Shown: piece by piece, positions 50,566 through 58,776 of the stretch | How positions within the stretch are numbered: the stretch's first letter is position 1 | How the letters are laid out: each line of letters opens with the position of its first letter | NCBI RefSeq assembly: GCF_007988825.1 | Contig: NZ_BJUW01000003.1 | Coordinates: forward strand, 264,431 to 328,430 | From: Microbacterium aerolatum | GTDB lineage: Bacteria > Actinomycetota > Actinomycetes > Actinomycetales > Microbacteriaceae | Direction: 5' to 3' | Length of the DNA: 64,000 bases | Notes under the pieces: generated by a model | The model's database searches: none | What the model saw: the letters and a program-made list of their open reading frames with translations, nothing else | What the model was told of the DNA's origin: nothing | Program-made: the position numbers and the translations under genes

Positions 50566-51075
50566 TCAGGGGCGGACGAAGCGGACTTCGGTGAGCGTCT
50601 CGCCGAGGAACGGCTCGGTGTGCGTCGCGCCGTCGAGGTGGAAGCCGTTGCGCGTGTAGAAGCGGTGGGCGCGCGGGTTGTCCTCGGCGACCCACAGGTA
50701 CAGCGGCTCGTCCTTCTCGACGGCGGCGTCGAAGAGCTTCTGGCCGAGTCCGGTGGAGTGCCACTCGTGCAGCAGGTAGATGAAGTACAGCTCGCGGAAC
50801 GCCGGAGAATCCTTGTCGCGGGCAGGTCCCGATCCTACGAATCCGACGATCTCGCCGTCGACGAGCGCGGCGCTCATCTTGAAGTCGTCTCCCTGAGAGG
50901 CCCAGTGCGTCCACAGCTCGGCCATGCGGCGGGGGGAGACCCGCTCGAGCGCAGCCTTGCTGATCAGGTGGTCGTAGGTCTCGTGCCAGCACTGGGCGTG
51001 CACGCGGCCAAGGGCTTCCGCATCCACATCACGGACCGGACGGACAATGACTTCAGGCTGGGCATCGGCGCTCAT
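50566..51075 (-). CDS. GNAT family N-acetyltransferase
   Basis: A 169-residue acetyltransferase. The acetyl-CoA-binding motif region reads LYFIYLLHEWHSTGLGQKLFDAA, followed by YLWVAEDNPRAHRFYTRNGFHLDG, the classic GNAT C-terminal half. It is most like the PhnO/RimI-type single-domain enzymes that acylate small amines or antibiotics. No operon partner is evident, so the substrate cannot be guessed. Confidence 0.88.
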   Translation of the reverse strand: MSADAQPEVIVRPVRDVDAEALGRVHAQCWHETYDHLISKAALERVSPRRMAELWTHWASQGDDFKMSAALVDGEIVGFVGSGPARDKDSPAFRELYFIYLLHEWHSTGLGQKLFDAAVEKDEPLYLWVAEDNPRAHRFYTRNGFHLDGATHTEPFLGETLTEVRFVRP

Positions 51076-51183
51076 GCCGCGACTCTACGCGCGCCCCGCG
51101 AGAACGGGAAATCGAGGGACGCCGCTGTCACATTCCTACAATCGTCTCCGCGGATCGTGCGCCGGTGACTACCATCGAACCTC

Positions 51184-51744
51184 GTGAACGTGATCTGGCG
51201 AACCCTGCTCGTGATGTGGCGTGCGCGCCGTCGGCTGCGACGCGAAGGACGCATCGCACCGACGGAGATCAGCCGGATCCGACTGACCACCCTGCCGACC
51301 GACATCGACGTGCTCCGGCACATGAACAACGGCCGCTACCTGTCGCTGTTCGACCTCGGCCGCTGGGATCTGCTCACGCGCACCGGCATGGGCGATGCGA
51401 TGAAGCGCTACGGCTGGTACGGGGTCGTGTCCGCCGAGACCGTCACCTTCCGCAAGTCGCTTGAGCTGTGGCAGCGCTTCGACGTCGAGTCGCGCCTGCT
51501 CGGTCACGACGACAAGGCGATCTACCTGGAGCACCGTGCTGTCGTGGACGGCGAGATCTACGCCAGGGCGATCATCCGCAGCCGCATGCTCAAGCGTTCG
51601 GGCGGCACACTTTCGCACGAGGAGCTGTTCGGCGCGATCGGTCGCCCCGAGGGGCTCCCAGAGGTCGAGCAGTGGATGCACGACTGGGCGGAAGCCTCGT
51701 CGCTGCCGCCGACGCGGGCGGATGCTCCCAGCATCTGGAAGTGA
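51184..51744 (+). CDS. Acyl-CoA thioesterase-like hotdog protein
   Basis: A 186-residue protein with a basic N-terminal helix followed by a single hotdog domain. The active-site region reads PTDIDVLRHMNNGRYLSLFDLGRWDL, with the Asp/Asn and His arrangement seen in 4-hydroxybenzoyl-CoA thioesterase-type proteins. It starts with GTG eight bases after a TACCAT box. Its C-terminus is charged and short. It may hydrolyse an acyl-CoA; the direct substrate is unknown. Confidence 0.82.
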   Translation: MNVIWRTLLVMWRARRRLRREGRIAPTEISRIRLTTLPTDIDVLRHMNNGRYLSLFDLGRWDLLTRTGMGDAMKRYGWYGVVSAETVTFRKSLELWQRFDVESRLLGHDDKAIYLEHRAVVDGEIYARAIIRSRMLKRSGGTLSHEELFGAIGRPEGLPEVEQWMHDWAEASSLPPTRADAPSIWK

Positions 51745-51809
51745 CTCAGGGGCCCTGGTGACGCGCCGGCTGACGCATTAGTGTCGAACGCTAAGCGAGG
51801 GAGCACCAC

Positions 51810-52250
51810 ATGTCAGACGAGCGTAAGAACCCCGATCCGGATCACCCTCAGTTCGGAACTCCGCAGTATCCCGATCCGGTCGCGCCGGTCGCTTACCCCG
51901 GAGCGGTCGCGCCGGGCAGCATGTCGGATGCGCCGGGCAGCATGTCGGAGCAGTACCCCGGATACACCGGACCTTCCCCGTACCCGCCGGCACCCATCAG
52001 CCAGAGCCCTGGCGCAGGAGGGCTGGCGATCGCCGCGCTGATCGTCGGCATCTTCGCCTTCCTGCTCGGCTGGGTTCCGGTGATCGGCTTCACCCTCGCC
52101 GTCGCGGGTATCGTGCTCGGCATCCTCGCCGTGCGCCGGCCGCGCGGCAAGGCATTCGGGATCACGGCGATCGTGCTGTCGGCGCTCGGTGCGCTGGCCG
52201 GTCTCCTCCTGGTGGTCGGCATCCTCGCCTGGATGCCGATCGCGAACTGA
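51810..52250 (+). CDS. DUF4190 domain membrane protein
   Basis: A 146-residue protein. Residues 1-70 are Pro/Ser-rich and include a short tandem duplication (GSMSDAP then GSMSEQY). The rest is the DUF4190 module of two hydrophobic helices (about 70-100 and 115-142) with the AIALLIVGIFAF-type start and the RPRGKAFGITAIVLSALG turn. DUF4190 proteins are small membrane proteins of unknown role in actinobacteria. It is monocistronic. Confidence 0.84.
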   Translation: MSDERKNPDPDHPQFGTPQYPDPVAPVAYPGAVAPGSMSDAPGSMSEQYPGYTGPSPYPPAPISQSPGAGGLAIAALIVGIFAFLLGWVPVIGFTLAVAGIVLGILAVRRPRGKAFGITAIVLSALGALAGLLLVVGILAWMPIAN

Positions 52251-52350
52251 CCACACCGCACCAGCACGGTCGCGGAGAGAGCCGCACAAGCCTGAGGTCG
52301 CTTCGCTGTGGCGCCTCGCCAGCGGGCCTGGGCGAATCTAGGCTGAAGAC

Positions 52351-55300
52351 ATGTCAGTGTCGCCCGCCCACGGGGCATCCCCTCTCGCCGACAGCGCGGT
52401 CGAACTCGCGCGCCGGTGGATCGTCGAAGCATCCGAGGCCGAGGTCGACCCCGCCGCCGAACGCCTCGCCGACGTCCTCCAGGACGAGAACGGCCTGCCC
52501 TTCACCCTCGGCTTCGTCGACGGTGTCATGCGCCCGGAGAGCCTGTCCGCCGCGGCGGCGCAGCTGCAGCGGATCGCCCCCATCGTCCCCGACTTCCTGC
52601 CGTGGTACCTGCGCGGTGCCGTGCGCGTCGGCGGCGGAATCGCTCCCGTGCTGCCTTCCCCGGTGGTGCCGATCGCCCGCCGCGTGCTGCGCGAGATGGT
52701 CGGACACCTCGTCGTCGACGCCCGCCCGGCCAAGCTCGGAGCGGCGATAGAGAAACTCCGTGAATCGGGCGCGCGGCTGAACCTCAATCTGCTCGGCGAG
52801 GCCGTGCTCGGAGAGGACGAGGCCAAGCGGCGGCTCGACGGCATCCACGACCTCATCCGGCGCGACGACGTCGACTACGTCTCCGTCAAGGTCTCGTCCG
52901 TCATGAGCCACCTGTCGATGTGGGCCTTCGACGAGGTGGTCGAGCGCGTGGTCGAGCGCCTGACGCCGCTGTACATCACGGCAGCGAAGACCGGCACCTT
53001 CATCAATCTCGACATGGAGGAGTACCGCGACCTCGACCTGACCATCGCTGTGTTCACCCGCATCCTCGAGAACCCGCGCCTGCAGCTGCTCGAAGCCGGC
53101 ATCGTGCTGCAGGCGTACCTCCCTGACGCGCTCGGAGCCATGAGGGAGCTCACGGCCTGGGCGAAGGATCGCGTCGCGCACGGGGGAGCGAAGATCAAGG
53201 TGCGGCTCGTCAAGGGCGCCAACCTCCCGATGGAGCAGGTGGATGCCGTTACGCACGGCTGGCCGCTGGCCACTTACGAGACCAAGCTCGACACGGACGC
53301 GAATTATCTGCGAGTGCTCGACGAGGCGCTGCGGCCCGAGAACACGGCCGCAGTCCGGCTCGGGATCGCCGGGCACAATCTGTTCGGCATCGCGTACGCC
53401 TGGCTGCTCGCCGGAGAACGCGGCGTCCGCAGCGAGATCGACTTCGAGATGCTGCTCGGCATGGCGCAGGGGCAGGTGCAGGCCGTCTCCCGCGAGGTCG
53501 GACCGGTGCTGCTGTACGTGCCCGTCGTGAAACCCGAGGAGTTCGACGTCGCCATCAGCTACCTGGTGCGCAGGCTGGAGGAGAACGCCGAGCAGGACAA
53601 CTTCCTCTCCGCGGCGTTCCACCTGCATGACGACGAGAGCCTGTTCGCGCGCGAGCGCGACCGTTTCCTGCGGGCGCTCGCACGCGCCGACGATCGGACT
53701 ATGCGGACGGTGCCGTTCCGGACGCAGAATCGTCGGACGCCGGTGCACGAGTCGCTGCGACCTCCTGCTGCAGCGCAGGCCGAGGACGGCGACCTCACCC
53801 AGGTCGTGCTCGGTATCGCGCGCGGATCCGGCAGCGGCGATGCCTTCGTCGAGACGGCCGTCTATTCCAAGCGCGAGCTGGAGGCGGACTCGGGTGGCGC
53901 CCCAGGTTTCCGCAACACCCCCGACAGCGACCCGGCGCTTCCGGCGAACCGCGAGTGGGCCCGCGGCATCCGCTCCCGCATCGCGACCTCGACAGCGGGT
54001 CTCGACACGCTCAGGGCGGCACGCGTCGACGACGAGAGTCTGCTCGACCAGACGATCGAGCGGGTGCGCACGGCGGCTCCGGCGTGGGGCGCGCGCCCGG
54101 CCGCGGAGCGCGCGGAAACACTGCTGCGCGCCGCCGCCGCCCTCGAGTCACGCCGCGCAGAACTCATCGAGGTCGCGGCCTCCGAAACGGGCAAGGTGCT
54201 TGCCGAGGCCGACATCGAGGTCAGCGAGGCCGTCGACTTCGCCCGCTACTACGGCGTCAAGGCGCGCGAACTGGATGCCATCACCGGTGCCTCTTTCGAG
54301 CCGGCACGGCTCACGGTCGTCACGCCGCCGTGGAACTTCCCGCTCGCGATTCCCGCCGGGGGAGTGCTCGCGGCGCTCGCCGCAGGATCCGGCGTCGTCT
54401 TCAAGCCCGCGCCGCAGGCGCGCCGCTGCGCCGCCGTGATCGCCGAGGCGCTGTGGGAGGCCGGCATCCCGCGCGATGTCCTCGCGCTCGTCGACATCGA
54501 GGAGGGGGCGCTCGGTCAGCGGCTCATCTCGAGTGAGGCGGTGGACCGCGTCATCCTCACCGGCTCGTGGGACACCGCTGCGCTGTTCCGGTCCTGGCGC
54601 CCTGACCTGCCGCTGCTCGCCGAGACCAGCGGCAAGAACGCGATCGTCATCGCGCCCTCCGCCGACCTCGATCTCGCGGTCGCCGACCTGGTCAAGAGCG
54701 CGTTCGGTCACGCCGGGCAGAAGTGCTCGGCGGCATCCCTGGTGATCCTCGTCGGACCGGTCGGGCGCTCCAAGCGCTTCGCGCGTCAGCTCGTGGATGC
54801 CGTCCGCTCGTTGCACGTCGGATGGACGACGGACCCTCTGAGCGAGGTCGGCCCGGTGATCGAGAAGCCGCAGGGCAAACTCGCTTGGGCGCTCAGCGAG
54901 CTGGAGGGCGATGAGCAGTGGCTGATCAAGCCGCAGCCGGTCGCCGGGGATGACACCGGGCGGATGTGGCGGCCCGGGGTTCGCGTCGGCGTGCAGCCGG
55001 GCTCGCGATTCCACATGGAGGAGTTCTTCGGACCCGTGCTCGGCATCATGCACGCCTCGACGCTCGAGCGCGCGATCGAGATGCAGAACGCCGTGGACTA
55101 CGGCCTCACGGCAGGGCTCCACACACAGGATCCCGCCGACCTCGCCGTGTGGCTCGACCGAGTCCAGGCCGGAAACCTCTACGTGAACCGGGGCATCACC
55201 GGTGCCATCGTGCAGCGTCAGCCGTTCGGAGGATGGAAGCGCTCGTCCGTCGGACCCGGCACCAAGGCCGGCGGACCGAACTACCTGATCGGGCTCGGCA

Positions 55301-55992
55301 GCTGGCACGCACGCAGCGGCGGCCCGGCATCCAGCACGTTGCACCTGCGCGGCCTGGACTCGCGCATCACCGACCTCATCGAAGCAGCGCAGCCCTCCCT
55401 CGACTTCGAGAGCTTCGAATGGCTGCGCCGTGCGGCGCTGTCGGATGCCGTGGCCTGGGACCGCGAGTTCGGCCAGGTGCGAGACGTCTCGCAACTCGGT
55501 GTCGAGCGGAACCTGTTCCGCTACCGGCCGTTGCCGGTGATGATCCGCGCGACGGGGGATGCCGGCTGGCACGAGCTGCTGCGCGTGGTCATCGCCGGCA
55601 TCCGCACCGGATCGAAGTTCTTCCTCTCGACGCCGGTGGGCCTGCCCGCCGAAGTGCGCCGGACCCTGTCCGAACTGCGCGTGCCGGTCGCGGTCGAGAG
55701 CGACGAGGAATGGGTGGCTCGGATGTCGCGCGAGGATGAGACCGACCTTCTCGCTGCGGATGCCGCGCCGCGCGCCTCGCGCGTGCGCCTGGTGGGACCG
55801 CGGGATGCCGTCGCGGTCCTCCACCGCCGGCTCGCGGAGGCCGTCGGCGGTGATCCAGACCTTGCGGTCTACGACGGCGAGGTCACTTCGGCCGGGCGCA
55901 TCGAGCTGCTGCCGTTCGTGCACGAGCAGGCGATCGCCATCACCGCGCACCGGTTCGGAAACCCGGATGACTGGAGCGCGAGCATCATCTGA
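52351..55992 (+). CDS. putA: Bifunctional proline dehydrogenase / glutamate semialdehyde dehydrogenase PutA
   Basis: A 1213-residue protein that oxidises proline to glutamate in two steps. The N-terminal FAD-dependent proline dehydrogenase domain (about 100-460) shows YVSVKVSS, LDMEEYRDLDLT, GIVLQAYLPDA and VRLVKGAN. The C-terminal aldehyde dehydrogenase domain (about 530-1000) shows PPWNFPLAIP, LLAETSGKNA and the nucleophile C792 (GHAGQKCSAAS). A roughly 200-residue C-terminal tail has no catalytic motif. No N-terminal DNA-binding domain is present, so it is not the self-regulating type. A TAGGCT box lies six bases before the ATG. Confidence 0.96.
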   Translation: MSVSPAHGASPLADSAVELARRWIVEASEAEVDPAAERLADVLQDENGLPFTLGFVDGVMRPESLSAAAAQLQRIAPIVPDFLPWYLRGAVRVGGGIAPVLPSPVVPIARRVLREMVGHLVVDARPAKLGAAIEKLRESGARLNLNLLGEAVLGEDEAKRRLDGIHDLIRRDDVDYVSVKVSSVMSHLSMWAFDEVVERVVERLTPLYITAAKTGTFINLDMEEYRDLDLTIAVFTRILENPRLQLLEAGIVLQAYLPDALGAMRELTAWAKDRVAHGGAKIKVRLVKGANLPMEQVDAVTHGWPLATYETKLDTDANYLRVLDEALRPENTAAVRLGIAGHNLFGIAYAWLLAGERGVRSEIDFEMLLGMAQGQVQAVSREVGPVLLYVPVVKPEEFDVAISYLVRRLEENAEQDNFLSAAFHLHDDESLFARERDRFLRALARADDRTMRTVPFRTQNRRTPVHESLRPPAAAQAEDGDLTQVVLGIARGSGSGDAFVETAVYSKRELEADSGGAPGFRNTPDSDPALPANREWARGIRSRIATSTAGLDTLRAARVDDESLLDQTIERVRTAAPAWGARPAAERAETLLRAAAALESRRAELIEVAASETGKVLAEADIEVSEAVDFARYYGVKARELDAITGASFEPARLTVVTPPWNFPLAIPAGGVLAALAAGSGVVFKPAPQARRCAAVIAEALWEAGIPRDVLALVDIEEGALGQRLISSEAVDRVILTGSWDTAALFRSWRPDLPLLAETSGKNAIVIAPSADLDLAVADLVKSAFGHAGQKCSAASLVILVGPVGRSKRFARQLVDAVRSLHVGWTTDPLSEVGPVIEKPQGKLAWALSELEGDEQWLIKPQPVAGDDTGRMWRPGVRVGVQPGSRFHMEEFFGPVLGIMHASTLERAIEMQNAVDYGLTAGLHTQDPADLAVWLDRVQAGNLYVNRGITGAIVQRQPFGGWKRSSVGPGTKAGGPNYLIGLGSWHARSGGPASSTLHLRGLDSRITDLIEAAQPSLDFESFEWLRRAALSDAVAWDREFGQVRDVSQLGVERNLFRYRPLPVMIRATGDAGWHELLRVVIAGIRTGSKFFLSTPVGLPAEVRRTLSELRVPVAVESDEEWVARMSREDETDLLAADAAPRASRVRLVGPRDAVAVLHRRLAEAVGGDPDLAVYDGEVTSAGRIELLPFVHEQAIAITAHRFGNPDDWSASII

Positions 55993-56002
55993 CTCGACCC
56001 AA

Positions 56003-56069
56003 GTGTAAAAAATTCTTGACACGGATGCCGTGACCGCAGTAGCTTGAAGGTGTCAAGAATCTTTTACAC
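56003..56069. promoter_or_regulatory. 20-bp inverted repeat around a promoter
   Basis: GTGTAAAAAATTCTTGACAC (56003-56022) and GTGTCAAGAATCTTTTACAC (56050-56069) are reverse complements at 19 of 20 positions, 27 bases apart. TTGACA (56016-56021) with TAGCTT 18 bases on forms the promoter between them. GGAGG follows the right arm, nine bases before the ATG at 56081. The arms are A/T-rich, unlike the rest of the window, and are the probable sites of the XRE protein encoded in this operon. Confidence 0.75.
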
Positions 56070-56080
56070 CGGAGGTCATC

Positions 56081-56515
56081 ATGGTCTACGCAGAACGCAC
56101 CGTCTGGGCGACGCTGATCGCCACAGCCGTCATCATCCCGGGCTATATCGTCGTGATCCTGCAGCAGGCGGGTGACGGGCCGCTCACCTCGGTCGACTGG
56201 TTCCCGATCATGCTGTGGGCGATCGGCATCAGCATCGTGGGCGCCATCGTCATCGGCATCCTGTGGGGGATCGTCATCGGCCTCCGCGATCCGAACGGCG
56301 CGACGACCTCCGACATCCGCGATCGAGACATCGACCGGATGGGCGGGCGCGTCGAGCACTCGCTGCTCGTGATCACCGGACTCGGCGTCATCGCGCTGTG
56401 CGCGGTCGGGGCCGACGTGTTCTGGATCGCCAACGCGATGTTCATCGGCTTCGCGATCTCCGCGTTCGTCGGCGGCGTGGCGCGAGTCATCGCGTACCGG
56501 CGAGGACTCGCGTGA
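56081..56515 (+). CDS. Small four-helix membrane protein of an XRE operon
   Basis: A 144-residue membrane protein with four hydrophobic segments (about 9-28, 42-68, 95-115 and 118-138) and a polar loop RDPNGATTSDIRDRDIDRMG between the second and third. Small membrane proteins of this kind (DUF2178-like layout) are often encoded with a tiny XRE regulator. The stop overlaps the regulator start by one base (TGATG). The function is unknown; a regulator-modulating role is a guess based on the pairing. Confidence 0.75.
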   Translation: MVYAERTVWATLIATAVIIPGYIVVILQQAGDGPLTSVDWFPIMLWAIGISIVGAIVIGILWGIVIGLRDPNGATTSDIRDRDIDRMGGRVEHSLLVITGLGVIALCAVGADVFWIANAMFIGFAISAFVGGVARVIAYRRGLA

Positions 56516-56742
56516 TGGTCAAGCCCACACTCGTCACCAACAGCATCCGCGCACGACGCGAGGAGGCCGGCATCACACAGGCCGATCTCGCCGGCCGTAT
56601 CGGCGTCACCCGCCAGACGCTCATCGCCATCGAGCAGGGCAGGTATTCGCCCACGCTCGAACTCGCCTTTCAGATCGCTCGCGCTTTCGAGGTCGGCATC
56701 GACGACCTCTTCCAATACCCGGCCCAATCCTCAGGGGACTGA
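56515..56742 (+). CDS. XRE-family helix-turn-helix regulator
   Basis: A 75-residue single-domain DNA-binding protein: NSIRARREEAGITQADLAGRIGVTRQTLIAIEQGRYSP is the helix-turn-helix and the rest is a short dimerisation helix and FEVGIDDLFQY tail. It belongs to the group of YozG/YvaO-like small regulators paired with membrane proteins. It is coupled to the upstream gene and followed one base later by an oxidoreductase gene. It likely binds the 20-bp inverted repeat at 56003-56069. Confidence 0.9.
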   Translation: MVKPTLVTNSIRARREEAGITQADLAGRIGVTRQTLIAIEQGRYSPTLELAFQIARAFEVGIDDLFQYPAQSSGD

Positions 56743-56743
56743 C

Positions 56744-57739
56744 ATGAGCACCACGATCACGAAGACCATGCCCGCCTGGCTCAACGACAGCTACGGCCCA
56801 GCCGCCGGCACCCGGCGGGAGACGGTGGCCACACCGCAGCCGGGACGCGGCGAGGTGCTGCTGCGCATCCGCGCCACCGCGCTCAACGCCGCCGACGTGC
56901 GACTCATGCTGGGCGATCCGCTGCTGATGCGGCTCGTGTTCGGCCTGCGGCGCCCCAAGCAGCCGATCCGAGGAAACGATGTCGCAGGCACGGTCGTCGC
57001 GGTCGGCGAGGACGTCGACGCGGCCCTGATCGGCGACGAGGTCGTCGCCGAGCTCGACAGCGGCGGGCTCGCGGCCTACGCCGTCGCCCGCGCTGACCGG
57101 CTCGTCACGCGTCCGGAAGCGCTGGCACCCGAGGCCGCGGCCACGCTGCCCATCTCGGGCGGCACGGCCGTGCAAGCGCTGGATGCCGCCGGCATCAGCA
57201 CCGGCCAGCGGGTGCTCGTGATCGGAGCATCCGGGGGAGTGGGCACCTTCGTGGTGCAGCTCGCGGCCCTGCGCGGTGCGGAGGTGTGGGCGACCTGCGG
57301 CCAGCCCAACCGTGCACTGGTGGAATCGCTCGGCGCCACCCGCACGTTCGACTACCGCACCACCGATCTCTCCACGCTCCCGGGTTCGTTCGACGCGATC
57401 ATCGAGATCGCGGGCTCCCGGCCGCTGCGCCGGCTCAAGCGCCTGCTGACCCCGACCGGGGTGGTCGCGATGGTCGGTGGGGACGGCGGCCACGTGCTCG
57501 GTCCGATTCCCCGGATCCTGCGCGGGCTGCTCCTGTCCATCGGCTCTCGCCGCAGCATCCGCATGGTCGCCGCCGTCGCGAAGCGCGACGTCAACGAGCA
57601 GCTCGTCGCGCTCGCGCTTGCCGGGCGGATTACGCCCGTGATCGAGCGGACGCTGCCATGGGATGCCGCGGTCGAGGGGCTCGCCCGCCTCGAATCCGGC
57701 CACACGGTCGGGAAGGTCGTGGTGCTCGGGATGCCGTGA
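56744..57739 (+). CDS. Zinc-free MDR oxidoreductase (quinone reductase-like)
   Basis: A 331-residue medium-chain dehydrogenase/reductase. The GroES-like N-terminal domain has ALNAADVRLMLGDP and GNDVAGTVVAVGEDV, without the cysteines of zinc-binding members. The NADPH loop is VLVIGASGGVGTFVVQLAALRG and ends with the YRTTD-type turn. It resembles quinone oxidoreductase-like proteins that reduce quinones or enals. It is the third gene of the XRE operon. Confidence 0.87.
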   Translation: MSTTITKTMPAWLNDSYGPAAGTRRETVATPQPGRGEVLLRIRATALNAADVRLMLGDPLLMRLVFGLRRPKQPIRGNDVAGTVVAVGEDVDAALIGDEVVAELDSGGLAAYAVARADRLVTRPEALAPEAAATLPISGGTAVQALDAAGISTGQRVLVIGASGGVGTFVVQLAALRGAEVWATCGQPNRALVESLGATRTFDYRTTDLSTLPGSFDAIIEIAGSRPLRRLKRLLTPTGVVAMVGGDGGHVLGPIPRILRGLLLSIGSRRSIRMVAAVAKRDVNEQLVALALAGRITPVIERTLPWDAAVEGLARLESGHTVGKVVVLGMP

Positions 57740-57811
57740 GCTGGTGGCGAACATCCAGGGCCGGATGCCAGAATGAAACCGGCGTGCCTGCGTCGCATCT
57801 TCCCCGCCCTC

Positions 57812-57836
57812 GATCCCTGAGCCTGTCGAAGGGGCG
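57812..57836 (+). repeat. Family B repeat in an intergenic gap
   Basis: GATCCCTGAGCCTGTCGAAG followed by GGGCG lies in the gap between the MDR gene and the guanidino hydrolase gene, 62 bases before the start of the latter. It differs from the consensus by one base at the front. Confidence 0.8.
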
Positions 57837-57897
57837 AACGGGTCGAACTTCCGCCGGGCCCCTGGACAGCGTCCGCCGCATCTCTTCGAGGAGCAAG

Positions 57898-58776
57898 ATG
57901 TCGACGCCAGAAACCGTCACCGCCCCCGCGCCCGTCCGAACCGCGCAGCACCGCCGCTACCTGATGTGCCGTCCGGAGCACTTCACGGTCAGCTACAAGA
58001 TCAACCCGTGGATGGAGCCCGCCAAGCCCACCGACACGGCCAACGCGGTCGCCCAGTGGCAGAAGCTGTACGACCTGTATCTGGAACTCGGCCACGAGGT
58101 CGAGCTCATCGAGCCGCTCGCCGGCTACCCCGACATGGTCTACACCGCCAACGGCGGTTTCCTGATCGACGGTCGCGCCTACGTGCCGAAGTTCCGGTTC
58201 GAGCAGCGCGCCGGCGAAGCGCCGGCCTTCGCGGACTGGTTCCGCGACCACGACCTCGACACCATCGAACCCGATGAGGTCAACGAGGGGGAGGGTGACT
58301 TCCTGCTCGTCGGGAACACGATCCTCGCCGGCACGGGCTTCCGCTCCACCGGAGACAGTCACCGCGAGGTCGGCGAGGTCTTCGGTCGCGAGGTCGTCTC
58401 GCTGAACCTCGTCGACCCGCGCTTCTACCACCTCGACACCGCGATCGCCGTACTCGATCCGGTCGAGGGCGTCGAGAACGGCGGGCCAGAGAAGGCCAAC
58501 ATCGCCTACCTGCCGGGAGCCTTCGACGACGCGAGCCGCGCGATCCTCGAGGAGCGCTACCCGGATGCCATCCTGGTGTCCGACGAGGACGGCTCGGTGT
58601 TCGGGCTGAACTCCGCCAGCGACGGATACAACGTCATCATCTCCCCGCGCGCCAAGGGCTTCGAGAAGCAGCTTCGCGAGCGCGGCTACAACCCGATCAC
58701 CGTCGACCTTTCGGAGCTGCTGCTCGGCGGCGGCGGCATCAAGTGCTGCACCCTGGAACTGCGAGGCGCGAAATGA
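57898..58776 (+). CDS. Guanidino-group hydrolase, dimethylargininase or arginine dihydrolase-like
   Basis: A 292-residue enzyme of the guanidino-modifying superfamily. The catalytic His is H178 (FYHLDTA) and the Cys is C283 (GGGGIKCCTLEL). It would usually be annotated dimethylargininase. However the substrate strand reads PDMVYTANGG, with N85 where deiminases have an acidic residue; as I recall, cyanobacterial arginine dihydrolase (ArgZ/AgrE) has an essential Asn in the same motif. The next gene uses ornithine, and no carbamoyltransferase is present, which fits direct release of ornithine. GAGGAGC precedes the ATG. Confidence 0.75.
   Translation: MSTPETVTAPAPVRTAQHRRYLMCRPEHFTVSYKINPWMEPAKPTDTANAVAQWQKLYDLYLELGHEVELIEPLAGYPDMVYTANGGFLIDGRAYVPKFRFEQRAGEAPAFADWFRDHDLDTIEPDEVNEGEGDFLLVGNTILAGTGFRSTGDSHREVGEVFGREVVSLNLVDPRFYHLDTAIAVLDPVEGVENGGPEKANIAYLPGAFDDASRAILEERYPDAILVSDEDGSVFGLNSASDGYNVIISPRAKGFEKQLRERGYNPITVDLSELLLGGGGIKCCTLELRGAK

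Noticed and set aside
54148..56022. A 624-codon minus-strand frame opposite PutA
   Set aside because: PutA motifs on the plus strand are unambiguous; the antisense frame shows no family resemblance.
57898..58776. Arginine deiminase (ArcA)
   Set aside because: The protein is far shorter than ArcA, lacks its helical insertion, and no carbamoyltransferase or carbamate kinase gene is adjacent.
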